This document shows, one piece after another, positions 1 through 7,987 of a stretch of 64,000 nt of DNA (positions within the stretch are counted from its first letter, which is position 1; each line of letters opens with the position of its first letter). The notes under the pieces were generated by a model. That model did no database searches, was not told where the DNA came from, and was given only the letters and a program-made list of their open reading frames with translations. The position numbers and the translations under genes were made by a program. Source of the DNA: Pararhizobium sp. IMCC21322 (GTDB lineage Bacteria; Pseudomonadota; Alphaproteobacteria; Rhizobiales; GCA-2746425); assembly GCF_030758295.1 (NCBI RefSeq), contig NZ_CP132335.1, forward strand, positions 4,316,412 through 4,380,411, written 5' to 3'.

Positions 1-210
1 ACCACCGATACCAATGCCAAGTACGGTCAGAACAATACTGCCAACCGACGTGCCTGACAGAAACAGTGTGGTGATTATGGCAATTGCCATACCAATCATG
101 CCGAAACGGTTACCCTGTCGGGCTGTTTCAGGGTTGGAAAGACCACGCAGCGCCAGAATAAACAGAACGGCTGCGACGAGATAAAGAAGTGCGGAAAAAC
201 TTGCTGACAT
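1..210 (-). CDS. pntB: NAD(P) transhydrogenase subunit beta, 5' part only
   Basis: Only the first 70 codons lie in the window; the gene runs off the left edge. The start ATG is at 210-208. The visible protein is hydrophobic with at least two membrane segments and Gly-rich turns, as at the N terminus of PntB. PntB forms part of the membrane proton channel and carries the NADP(H)-binding domain III of proton-translocating transhydrogenase, which makes NADPH from NADH at the inner membrane. It lies 12 nt downstream of the alpha-2 gene on the same strand, so the three subunit genes form one operon. Identity rests on the context and the visible N terminus. Confidence 0.88.
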   Translation of the reverse strand, partial: MSASFSALLYLVAAVLFILALRGLSNPETARQGNRFGMIGMAIAIITTLFLSGTSVGSIVLTVLGIGIGG

Positions 211-222
211 GTGTTCGGGCCC

Positions 223-687
223 CTACCGCTGCTTCTTTTTGTACATCGCCAGCATGCGCTGGGTCACAAGAAAGCCGCCAAATATGTTAACGCTGGCCAA
301 AATCAGCCCGATGAATCCGAATGTCCGTGCGACACCGCCACTATCACCGGAGGTGAGATCCACCCCAACGGCCAACAATGCACCAACAACGATCACCGAT
401 GAAATCGCATTGGTGACCGACATCAGCGGCGTGTGCAAAGCCGGTGTCACCGACCAGACGACATAATAGCCTACGAAGATCGCAAGCACGAAGACCGCCA
501 GACGAAACACGAAGGGATCAACCGCCCCACCTGTTGCGCTATGGACGGCAGCACCGACCGCGTCACCAGCCTGTTCCAGCGCGGAAAGGGCTGCCTGCGC
601 GGCCCTGTCTGCTTCATTTGCAGCAGACCGTGCAGCTTCTGCTGCTGCCTTAGCCTGTTCTGCCAGTTGTTCAACATTCGTTGCCAT
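223..687 (-). CDS. pntAB: NAD(P) transhydrogenase subunit alpha part 2
   Basis: This 154-residue protein has an Ala-rich charged N-terminal stretch (about residues 5-50), then three or four hydrophobic segments from about residue 58 to 145 and a basic C terminus. It matches the small membrane part of the alpha subunit (domain II) of proton-translocating transhydrogenase, which many alphaproteobacteria encode as a separate gene instead of fused to the NAD-binding part. It sits 18 nt after pntAA and 12 nt before pntB, so translation is probably coupled. The Ala-rich N terminus is longer than the membrane core needs and may be a flexible linker to domain I (inference). Confidence 0.9.
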   Translation of the reverse strand: MATNVEQLAEQAKAAAEAARSAANEADRAAQAALSALEQAGDAVGAAVHSATGGAVDPFVFRLAVFVLAIFVGYYVVWSVTPALHTPLMSVTNAISSVIVVGALLAVGVDLTSGDSGGVARTFGFIGLILASVNIFGGFLVTQRMLAMYKKKQR

Positions 688-705
688 ATCAGACCTCGCT
701 CAAGC

Positions 706-1842
706 TCAGGCTTTTTCAGAGAAATTTGGATGAACGACAGCGCCATCGCGTGTCAGTAGTGTGGCTGTCACCAGTTCGTCTTCCCAATCGACAGCAAGCT
801 CACCGCTTTCCTTGTCCATCATGGTTTCCAGAAACGACGCCAGATTTTTTGCGTAAAGCTCGGAGGCAGTTGCAGCGATGCGCCCGGGCACGTTTTTGTG
901 GCCGACAATTTTCTTGCCCCCAACATCTACCGTTGCACCGGCTTTGGAACCTTCAACATTACCGCCGCGCTCAACCGCCAAATCAACCAGAACCGAACCG
1001 GGCCGCATGGCCGAAATCATCGCTTTGGTAATGAGGCGGGGCGCAGGACGCCCTGGAATAAGGGCCGTTGTAATCACGATATCCTGTTTGGCCATATGTG
1101 CTGTCACAAGCTCGGCTTGCTGCTTTTTGTAATCGTCAGACATTTCCTTGGCATAACCGCCAGCAGTTTCAGCCTGCTTGAACTCGTCATTCTCGACCGC
1201 AACAAATTTGCCGCCGAGCGATTCAACCTGTTCTTTGGCAGCCGGGCGTACATCCGTTGCCGACACAACAGCCCCAAGCCGCCGCGCCGTCGCAATGGCC
1301 TGAAGGCCGGCAACCCCGGCACCCATGACAAACACACGCGCAGCTGGGATGGTTCCTGCCGCCGTCATCATCATGGGCAGGGCCCGATCAAATTCTGAGG
1401 CTGCATCAATGACAGCCTGATACCCTGCCAAATTTGCCTGAGATGACAATACATCCATCACCTGCGCCCGTGTGATACGGGGCATCAGCTCCATGGAGAA
1501 TGCTGAAACACCGGCTTTCGCCATGGCGTCCAGATCCGACTTGTCGCCATAAGGCTCAAGCATCCCAATCAGAAGCGCCCCCTTGGGTACGCTCTTTAGT
1601 TGCGTAGCATTGGGGCGGCGTACACACAGCACCACATCGCTGCCTTTCAGCGTCGCAGGCGCAGTCTTGCCGATAGTGGCACCAGCTTCAACGAATAAAG
1701 CATCGGGAACACGTGAACCTTCACCTGCTCCTGCTTGCACCATCACACTGGCACCGCGATCAACAAAGCGTTTTATCATGGCAGGAGAGACGGCAACACG
1801 GGCTTCATCAGCGCTGGCTTCGCTCAACACGGCAATTTTCAT
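706..1842 (-). CDS. pntAA: NAD(P) transhydrogenase subunit alpha part 1
   Basis: This 378-residue soluble protein is domain I of transhydrogenase, which binds NADH and passes hydride to NADP+ on PntB. It is homologous to alanine dehydrogenase. A Rossmann dinucleotide motif (GAGVAGLQAI) lies near residue 175, followed by the ATDVRP segment typical of this family. The RQD-type loop is not in canonical form, but ITRAQVMDVLSSQAN near residue 125 fits the family. The start ATG at 1842 is preceded by a purine-rich GAGGGGG ribosome site about 9 nt upstream. It is the first gene of the pntAA-pntAB-pntB operon. Length is normal for the split form. Confidence 0.95.
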   Translation of the reverse strand: MKIAVLSEASADEARVAVSPAMIKRFVDRGASVMVQAGAGEGSRVPDALFVEAGATIGKTAPATLKGSDVVLCVRRPNATQLKSVPKGALLIGMLEPYGDKSDLDAMAKAGVSAFSMELMPRITRAQVMDVLSSQANLAGYQAVIDAASEFDRALPMMMTAAGTIPAARVFVMGAGVAGLQAIATARRLGAVVSATDVRPAAKEQVESLGGKFVAVENDEFKQAETAGGYAKEMSDDYKKQQAELVTAHMAKQDIVITTALIPGRPAPRLITKAMISAMRPGSVLVDLAVERGGNVEGSKAGATVDVGGKKIVGHKNVPGRIAATASELYAKNLASFLETMMDKESGELAVDWEDELVTATLLTRDGAVVHPNFSEKA

Positions 1843-1929
1843 GGATTGTACCCCCTCATCGAAGCGTTTCCACTTCTCGTATCATTCGAAGCGCACTGGC
1901 TTCCGGTCCGGCTGGTTGCCACACCTTAA

Positions 1930-2064
1930 TTACAGCAGAAAAATAGCCATCAGGATCAGGATCACGCTAACCGCAATCGTGCCGTATTTGCTCATCGCAA
2001 GAAACAGCTCATACGTGCTTTCATGCTCTGGATAGTCCATGGCGTTTTCTGTTTCGTCGGACAT
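1930..2064 (-). CDS. aa3-type cytochrome c oxidase subunit IV (small)
   Basis: A 44-residue ORF starts MSDETENAMDYPEHESTYELF and ends in one hydrophobic helix (about residues 28-44). The acidic N terminus, the DYPEHE-type motif, the YELF and single C-terminal membrane segment match the alphaproteobacterial aa3 oxidase subunit IV family (the small bacterial COX IV). In that family the peptide packs against the oxidase core in the inner membrane. No oxidase core gene is visible here; the gene sits alone between pntAA and the oligopeptidase. It is a confident small gene despite its size because of the motif match. Confidence 0.8.
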   Translation of the reverse strand: MSDETENAMDYPEHESTYELFLAMSKYGTIAVSVILILMAIFLL

Positions 2065-2219
2065 TCAAAGCCCCCTGTTATTATTTGTGTGTTCGTCTGA
2101 AAGACACCTGACACTTCGGCAATGCAGGCAATTTTGTGACCAGTGTTACAACACGGCTTTCGCCACCGCAATGGCACCTTTCACCTGATTGGTGCTGCTA
2201 AGGCGTTTTATGCACTTGT

Positions 2220-4079
2220 TCAGCTATCAGCTTCAAGGTCTTCCAGTTCAATAATCAATCCTTCAATCACTGACACACCTTTTTGCCAGAAGGCGGGATC
2301 GCTGGCGTCCAAACCAAATGGTTTCAACAATTCGCTGTGATGCTTGGTGCCACCGGCACGCAACATATCAAAATACGTTTCCTGGAAACCGTCAGCGCCA
2401 TTCTGGTAAACCGCGTAAAGCGAATTCACCAGACAATCGCCAAAGGCATAGGCATATACATAAAATGGTGAATGGATGAAATGGGGGATGTAAGTCCAAT
2501 AGGTTTCATACCCTTCCCCAATCCGGATGGCAGGCCCAAGACTGTCTGCCTGAACACTCATCCAGATGTCGCATAATTGGTCAGATGTCAGTTCGCCATC
2601 CTTGCGCGCCAAATGCACTTTGCGCTCAAAGGAGTAAAATGCGATCTGCCGAACCACCGTGTTGAGCATGTCCTCAACTTTGCCGGCCAGCAGAATTTTG
2701 CGTTCCGATTTGGTTTCGGTCCGCTCCAGCAAAGACCGGAAAGTCAACATTTCACCAAACACACTGGCTGTTTCCGCCAACGTCAACGGCGTCGGAGCCA
2801 TCAGCGCCCCCTGCTCTGCCGCAAGCACTTGATGTACGCCGTGACCAAGCTCATGAGCCAATGTCATGACATCGCGGGTTTTACCCTGATAGTTCAACAA
2901 CACATAAGGATGCGCGCTTGGCACTGTGGGATGTGCAAAGGCACCGGGTGCCTTACCTGGACGGGTCGGCGCGTCAATCCAGTTTTTGTCAAAAAAGTCC
3001 TGAGCAATATCAGACATTTTCGGTGAAAACCCTGAATAGGCATCAAGCACAATCTTACGCGCATCCGCCCAGATGATCGGGTCCGCAGTACTGTCCGGCA
3101 GAGGTGCATTGCGGTCCCAGTGATCCAGCACATCGGTGCCAAACCATTTGGCTTTCAAAGCGTAATAGCGGTGAGACAGGCGTGGATATGCCGCCTGAAC
3201 AGTATCGACCAGCGCATCCACAACTTCGCGCTCAACCCTGTTCGCCAGATGCCGACTGTCGGCGACATCTTCAAACCCGCGCCACCGATCAGAAATTTCC
3301 TTGTCTTTGGCCAGCGTGTTGGTAATCAGCGTAAAGGTTCGGATGTTTTCCTTGAACGTTGCAGCCAGAGCTTCTGACGCTGCTTTTCGCACCGCGCCAT
3401 CACGATCCACTAGCTTGTTGAGGGTTGGCTCCAGTGGCAGGGAATCGCCTTCTACATCAAAACGCAGCCCTGCCATTGTCTCATCAAACAGTCGGTTCCA
3501 GGCGCCGCGTCCCGTGATGGATTTTTCGTGGAACAACTCTTCCACGCGGTCTTCAAGCTGATAGGGCTTGTCTTTACGCAAATCTTCCAGCCATGGCAGG
3601 TAATGAGCCACAGCGGGCGCAGCCAGCAGGGCTGCAAAGTCTGTCTCGTCAATCTTGTTCAGCTCAAGCCCGAAAAACAGCAATTGCGTGCTGGCATTGG
3701 TAATTTTTTCCTGGATGTCACCATAAAATTTGGCGCGCTTCGGGTCTGTGGTATCCCCGGCATAGATCAATCCGGCGAACGAGATGATCCGGCCCAACAG
3801 GTCTTCAATTTTCTCAAATTCAACAAGACAGGAAGCCAGTGCTTCAGGGTTTGATTTCGCAAGCTCTGCCAGTTTGCTTTTGTAGGTTTCTGAAAAGACC
3901 CGGCATATTGAGTCTGCTTTTTCAAGATCGGCCGCAAGGTCATCGCCTTCCATACCACTGTAAAGATCAAGGAGATTCCATTCAGGCAGATCACCGAGTG
4001 CCTCACCAGACCCGTGATCATTTTTTGCATCGAATAAAATGTGATGGGTTGGAGCCATAGCTGCGCAAATCCTGATCAT
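2220..4079 (-). CDS. pepF: Oligoendopeptidase F, M3 family
   Basis: This 619-residue protein is a cytoplasmic zinc metallopeptidase of the M3B (thimet-like) family that cuts short peptides. The zinc motif HELGH is in LAHELGHGVHQVL at about residues 408-420, with the downstream glutamate ligand in the segment LAETASVFGEML about 28 residues later. Length matches the family. Two starts are possible: the ATG at 4079, with AGGA about 8 nt upstream, or the in-frame Met at residue 8 (4058). I keep the first. It is transcribed away from the divergent regulator at 4228, with a 148-nt shared upstream region. No operon partner is apparent. Confidence 0.93.
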   Translation of the reverse strand: MIRICAAMAPTHHILFDAKNDHGSGEALGDLPEWNLLDLYSGMEGDDLAADLEKADSICRVFSETYKSKLAELAKSNPEALASCLVEFEKIEDLLGRIISFAGLIYAGDTTDPKRAKFYGDIQEKITNASTQLLFFGLELNKIDETDFAALLAAPAVAHYLPWLEDLRKDKPYQLEDRVEELFHEKSITGRGAWNRLFDETMAGLRFDVEGDSLPLEPTLNKLVDRDGAVRKAASEALAATFKENIRTFTLITNTLAKDKEISDRWRGFEDVADSRHLANRVEREVVDALVDTVQAAYPRLSHRYYALKAKWFGTDVLDHWDRNAPLPDSTADPIIWADARKIVLDAYSGFSPKMSDIAQDFFDKNWIDAPTRPGKAPGAFAHPTVPSAHPYVLLNYQGKTRDVMTLAHELGHGVHQVLAAEQGALMAPTPLTLAETASVFGEMLTFRSLLERTETKSERKILLAGKVEDMLNTVVRQIAFYSFERKVHLARKDGELTSDQLCDIWMSVQADSLGPAIRIGEGYETYWTYIPHFIHSPFYVYAYAFGDCLVNSLYAVYQNGADGFQETYFDMLRAGGTKHHSELLKPFGLDASDPAFWQKGVSVIEGLIIELEDLEADS

Positions 4080-4227
4080 TGGAAGTCCTGTCGAAGAGCT
4101 GAAAAACTACTGATAGAAGGCTTTCCCATTATCGATCAAGGTCTGTTTCAGAACCACCGCTGGTTTTTATAGCTAACACCTTGTTAACGCCTGCCAACAC
4201 AAAGTTGCAAAACATGGGGACCGGCGC

Positions 4228-5670
4228 GTGATTCGCGCACAAATTAGAAAGTTTCAGACCAGCGTGCTTGTTCTAGTTGTCGATAGTGATGCCGATACGC
4301 GGACCGGATTATCTCAATCCATTCGCAATCTGGGACATAATTGCCAGGCCGTTGCGTCAGCTGCGTCTGTTCGGTCCCACCTGCAAAGTAGTTTTCCAGA
4401 CCTCGTGTTGATGGATCTGCTGTTGCCCGACAGCGATGCGCGACAATTGATCCAATTAATCAGACAGGGCGCGCCACACGCCCGGATTGTTGTCATGGTT
4501 CGTCCCGGATCAGACGCATCAATTCGCGAAGCCCTCTCCTGGGGTGCCAGTGATTTCCTTGAAAAGCCGGTTCATGAATTGCGCTTGGCCTGCCTTCTCG
4601 GTCATCTGCAATCGGGCATGATCCAGACAGCAACCAACGCGCAGAACGCAGCTTGCCTGCCAAATGTGTTTTTCAACGATGACACCGCCGCGTATCAGAT
4701 CGCCAAAAGCCGCTTCCAAAAAGCATCGGATATGCACATACCGCTCTTGATTGAAGGCGGTCCGGGCACGGGGAAAACCACGCTCGCCCGTCATTTTTCA
4801 AGCATCAATGCCCCAGCCCGGACAGTGCTTCAATGGAATGCTGCAACAGACGATTTTGAAGCATTCCGGCAAAGCCTGGCGCTGCAACATGACGCTGGCC
4901 CTGGCAGGACACATATTCTTCTGTTCAAGCATGTAGAAGCCGCCAGCTTGATCACTCAAAGAATTGTGGCCGACTATATCAGATCCTCTGCCCATACCAT
5001 CATCGCAACCACGCGCGGTCGACTTTTGGATCATGCCAAGAACGGATTCGTCGATGCAACATTATATAATGTCCTGAGCCCTCTCCCCATTTGGCTTGCA
5101 CCCTTGCAGCAACGATCCAGGGCTTATGATGATCTGAGCCGGCAGTCTTTGGCACAGGCAAATGCGTGTTTCGGCTCCAGTATTCAAAAGCTTCAATACA
5201 CATCGATCCCGGATCACACGGCTCGATTCGCCGATAATATTTCCGGCCTGAAGCGCGCCGTTTTCAAAGCAGTCGCAGACCATACATCACCAATCTCTCC
5301 GGCCATCATACAAGCTCCCAATACTGATAATTATGGCATTTCAATCAAACTGGGCAAAGCTGAAACAGTCGACCAACAAGCAGACGGGCAGCAGAACTTT
5401 GCCATGGTTCCGCTATTGGACAACAAAGGGAAGTTGCGCACATTGAAAGCTTTGGAACAGGACGCTCTGTTGTTTGCTTACAAACATCAGAATGCGCGCG
5501 TTGGAAAAATTGCGAAAGCTTTGAAACTTGGGCGTACGACATTGTATCGAAAGTTACTGGAAATGGGCCTGGTCAATGGAACCGGCGCACAGAATCTGGA
5601 AGAAAACAAAATTATTATTCAACCGAATCAACTCCTTGAAGTTGAGAGCGCCGAGAAATATGCGGCATAA
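4228..5670 (+). CDS. NtrC-type response regulator with degenerate AAA+ domain
   Basis: This 480-residue protein has three parts. A receiver domain (about 12-125) has the acidic pair D19/D21, phospho-acceptor D63 and K113, but Val91 stands where the switch Thr/Ser usually is. An AAA+ region (about 150-300) has an intact Walker A (GGPGTGKTT, 177-185), but the Walker B position reads HILLFKHVE with no Asp-Glu, and I find no GAFTGA sigma-54 loop. A Fis-type helix-turn-helix (about 403-448) ends in LGRTTLYRKL. It is therefore unlikely to activate sigma-54 RNA polymerase in the usual way. The start is GTG, with GGGGA 8 nt upstream. No partner histidine kinase is adjacent. The target is unknown; the downstream cell-wall genes are candidates. 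Confidence 0.8.
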   Translation: MIRAQIRKFQTSVLVLVVDSDADTRTGLSQSIRNLGHNCQAVASAASVRSHLQSSFPDLVLMDLLLPDSDARQLIQLIRQGAPHARIVVMVRPGSDASIREALSWGASDFLEKPVHELRLACLLGHLQSGMIQTATNAQNAACLPNVFFNDDTAAYQIAKSRFQKASDMHIPLLIEGGPGTGKTTLARHFSSINAPARTVLQWNAATDDFEAFRQSLALQHDAGPGRTHILLFKHVEAASLITQRIVADYIRSSAHTIIATTRGRLLDHAKNGFVDATLYNVLSPLPIWLAPLQQRSRAYDDLSRQSLAQANACFGSSIQKLQYTSIPDHTARFADNISGLKRAVFKAVADHTSPISPAIIQAPNTDNYGISIKLGKAETVDQQADGQQNFAMVPLLDNKGKLRTLKALEQDALLFAYKHQNARVGKIAKALKLGRTTLYRKLLEMGLVNGTGAQNLEENKIIIQPNQLLEVESAEKYAA

Positions 5671-5765
5671 AATCGCGCTTAGCGGGATGAAAATGTCACA
5701 TCGTTCAAAAATGGAACCGTTTGCGGCAAGCATTCGTTGGATATTAACCGTTCCTCTGCTACATC

Positions 5766-7634
5766 ATGAGCATAGAAAATACAGTTAAGTTACGAGTAAT
5801 GTTGCAAAATCGGAGATCAATCCCCGTGAAATACGCTGAAAAATCAAATTGGTCCGACACCATCCGCAAACGATGCCTGCTGTCGGCAGTCGTGCTGCCT
5901 GCGCTGTTGGTGTCGTCTTTTGCCGTCGCACAAACGGCGTCTGAAGATGAAAAAGTCGAGTTGGCTTCCGTCGATGCATCTGTTGTGCCACAGACTGACG
6001 AAGCTGCGGCCGCAAGAGAGACTTCAGCACCGACCTTGGACGTGGCACCGCCAGTCATGGATGAGGCGACAAAAGCGCGTGCAGAAGCGGTTACGTCATT
6101 TGCGAAATCCTCCAGCGACAAGCTTGATGCAGCAGACCGTGCCGGCATCGCTGCGCTGTATGAAGATCGAGGTTACAAATCAATCTGGATGGTTGACGGT
6201 GCTTTGAAACCGACAGCAAAAGCGCTCATCGCCGAAATCAGCCAGGCTGATAAAATCGGTCTTGCTCCGGATGATTACACGCTGCCTGAGGCTGGCATCG
6301 GCGTAGATCTGGTACTTCCTGATGCGGATGTCTTCAACGCAGAACTTCAGATGAGCCTAGCCGCAGTGCGCTATGTCCGTCATCTTGCTTCAGGGCGTCT
6401 GGAACCACTCTCGGTCAGCGCATCCCTGGATATCAAGCCGGAACGCCCGGACCCCAAATCAGTCCTCGCGGATTTGAGCATTGCCGATGATCCGCTTGCC
6501 AAGGCGAACGATTATCATCCTAAGCATCCGGCCTATCGCGCATTGTTGAAAGAATTAGTGGCTTTGGACGGCAAAAAGGTTGAAAAACCAATTTTGATCG
6601 ACGCTGGCAAGATGCTGCGCCCTGGAACGCAGGACCCGCGCATACCTCAGTTGCGTGCGCGCCTGAAAGTTGATCTGCCGAAAGCAGAGCCTGTTGATAC
6701 CGACATCGCATCCGTTGAAACGCCTGCAGAAACTCCCGCAGAGATCGATGAGACGCTTTACGACGAAATTCTGGTTGCAGCTGTCAAAGAGTTTCAGAAA
6801 AACAACCGGCTGACGCAGGACGGTATTGTCGGACCATCGACGTTGAGGATGCTCAACGGGGATAGCAATATTGATCGCAAGTCCCAGTTGATCGTGAATC
6901 TGGAACGCTGGCGCTGGGCACCCAAAAATCTTGGTGACTTCCATATCATCGCTAACATCCCGGAATATCGGGTCTATGTGAAAAAAGATGGCGCAGTCAC
7001 GCACACCACGCGCGTTGTGGTCGGTAAGTCCAAACACAAAACGGTTGCATTCTCTGATGAGATGGAAACTTTTGTGGTCAACCCGTCCTGGGGCGTTCCA
7101 CAATCCATCATCAAGAACGAAATGTTACCGTCTGCACGGTCCAATCCGGGGTATTTCTCACGCAAAGGCTATCAGGTCTTCGCGAAAATCCGTGGACGCA
7201 CCCGCCAGGTTGATCCGAATCGGGTCAATTGGAGGCGTGTAAGTGCTTCGCAAATCTCGGTGCGCCAGCCGCCAGGGGCACAAAATGCACTTGGGCGGAT
7301 CAAGTTCCTGTTCCCGAACAAGCACGCGATCTACATGCACGACACGCCATCCAAAAGCCTGTTCCAGCGTGATGCACGAGCGTTCAGCCATGGGTGCGTA
7401 CGCATTCACAATCCAATGGAATTTGCGGACGCTATTCTGGAGCAGCAGAAAGACTGGAATTCAACCCGCATCAAAAAACTGGTCGGCGGTCGTGAAGCAA
7501 CCGTGAAGTTGGATAAGCATATCCCGGTTCACCTGGTTTACTTCACCTCGATTTTGAAGGAAGACGGCACAATCGGTTATGTATCAGATGTTTATGGCCA
7601 CGACAGCAAAATGGCTAAAATTCTGAAACTCTGA
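5766..7634 (+). CDS. L,D-transpeptidase, YcbB/LdtD type
   Basis: This is a periplasmic enzyme that makes 3-3 cross-links in peptidoglycan or links proteins to it. In this frame (622 residues) a hydrophobic export segment lies at about 36-57, a scaffold domain follows, a PG_binding_1 repeat lies at about 325-365 (VKEFQKNNRLTQDGIVGPST), and the YkuD catalytic motif SHGCVRIH is at 541-548 with C544 as nucleophile. The start is uncertain: the ATG at 5766, an ATG at 5799 or a GTG at 5826. The last would place the signal sequence nearer the N terminus and has GGAG 11 nt upstream. A rho-independent terminator follows. The insertion before the YkuD domain is normal for YcbB-like proteins. Confidence 0.93.
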   Translation: MSIENTVKLRVMLQNRRSIPVKYAEKSNWSDTIRKRCLLSAVVLPALLVSSFAVAQTASEDEKVELASVDASVVPQTDEAAAARETSAPTLDVAPPVMDEATKARAEAVTSFAKSSSDKLDAADRAGIAALYEDRGYKSIWMVDGALKPTAKALIAEISQADKIGLAPDDYTLPEAGIGVDLVLPDADVFNAELQMSLAAVRYVRHLASGRLEPLSVSASLDIKPERPDPKSVLADLSIADDPLAKANDYHPKHPAYRALLKELVALDGKKVEKPILIDAGKMLRPGTQDPRIPQLRARLKVDLPKAEPVDTDIASVETPAETPAEIDETLYDEILVAAVKEFQKNNRLTQDGIVGPSTLRMLNGDSNIDRKSQLIVNLERWRWAPKNLGDFHIIANIPEYRVYVKKDGAVTHTTRVVVGKSKHKTVAFSDEMETFVVNPSWGVPQSIIKNEMLPSARSNPGYFSRKGYQVFAKIRGRTRQVDPNRVNWRRVSASQISVRQPPGAQNALGRIKFLFPNKHAIYMHDTPSKSLFQRDARAFSHGCVRIHNPMEFADAILEQQKDWNSTRIKKLVGGREATVKLDKHIPVHLVYFTSILKEDGTIGYVSDVYGHDSKMAKILKL

Positions 7635-7659
7635 TCCGGTCATTTCTGGGTTTTTTTCG

Positions 7660-7696
7660 AAGCCGTCCCGCCACAAGCAGCGGGGCGGCTTTTTTG
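7660..7696 (+). terminator. Rho-independent terminator after L,D-transpeptidase gene
   Basis: The stem AAGCCGTCCCGC / GCGGGGCGGCTT (one G-T pair) with an 8-nt loop is followed by a run of six T. It starts about 25 nt after the stop codon at 7634. Confidence 0.88.
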
Positions 7697-7987
7697 CGAC
7701 ACAATTTGGCGACATCAATCTCCGAACGAAATTTTCAGATGGGATCAGATGAGATTCAAAAAAAATTAACCCATTTTCGCAAGATCATCTTAACCTAGAC
7801 TAGTTAAACTTTTAATCGTGACTGCTTGATCGCTCGGCCGGACTTCTCTAAAAGAGGTTGGGGTAACGGGCAAAGTGACGGGTACAGTGCGCTGACGCCA
7901 CAAAGTAAACCTTTTGTATTCAAATCGGGGGATGGCCCAACGCGGCCAGCTAGCTGGATAAGTGCGCGAGTTTTTCGGAAATTGAAA
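7697..7987 (+). other. Upstream region and probable leader of the DUF882 gene
   Basis: Non-coding stretch. 7740-7815 is AT-rich and a likely promoter zone. 7826-7987 is GC-richer and open in the frame of the downstream gene, but it lacks a plausible signal peptide. It contains a 12-nt perfect palindrome (CCAGCTAGCTGG, about 7947-7958) and a GGCC...GGCC hairpin just before it. I recognise no known riboswitch. Confidence 0.45.

Noticed and set aside
7826-7987. Upstream extension of the DUF882 frame to an ATG at 7826
   Set aside because: It would push the signal peptide to residues 55-85 and has no ribosome site; the ATG at 7988 gives a normal N-terminal signal peptide.
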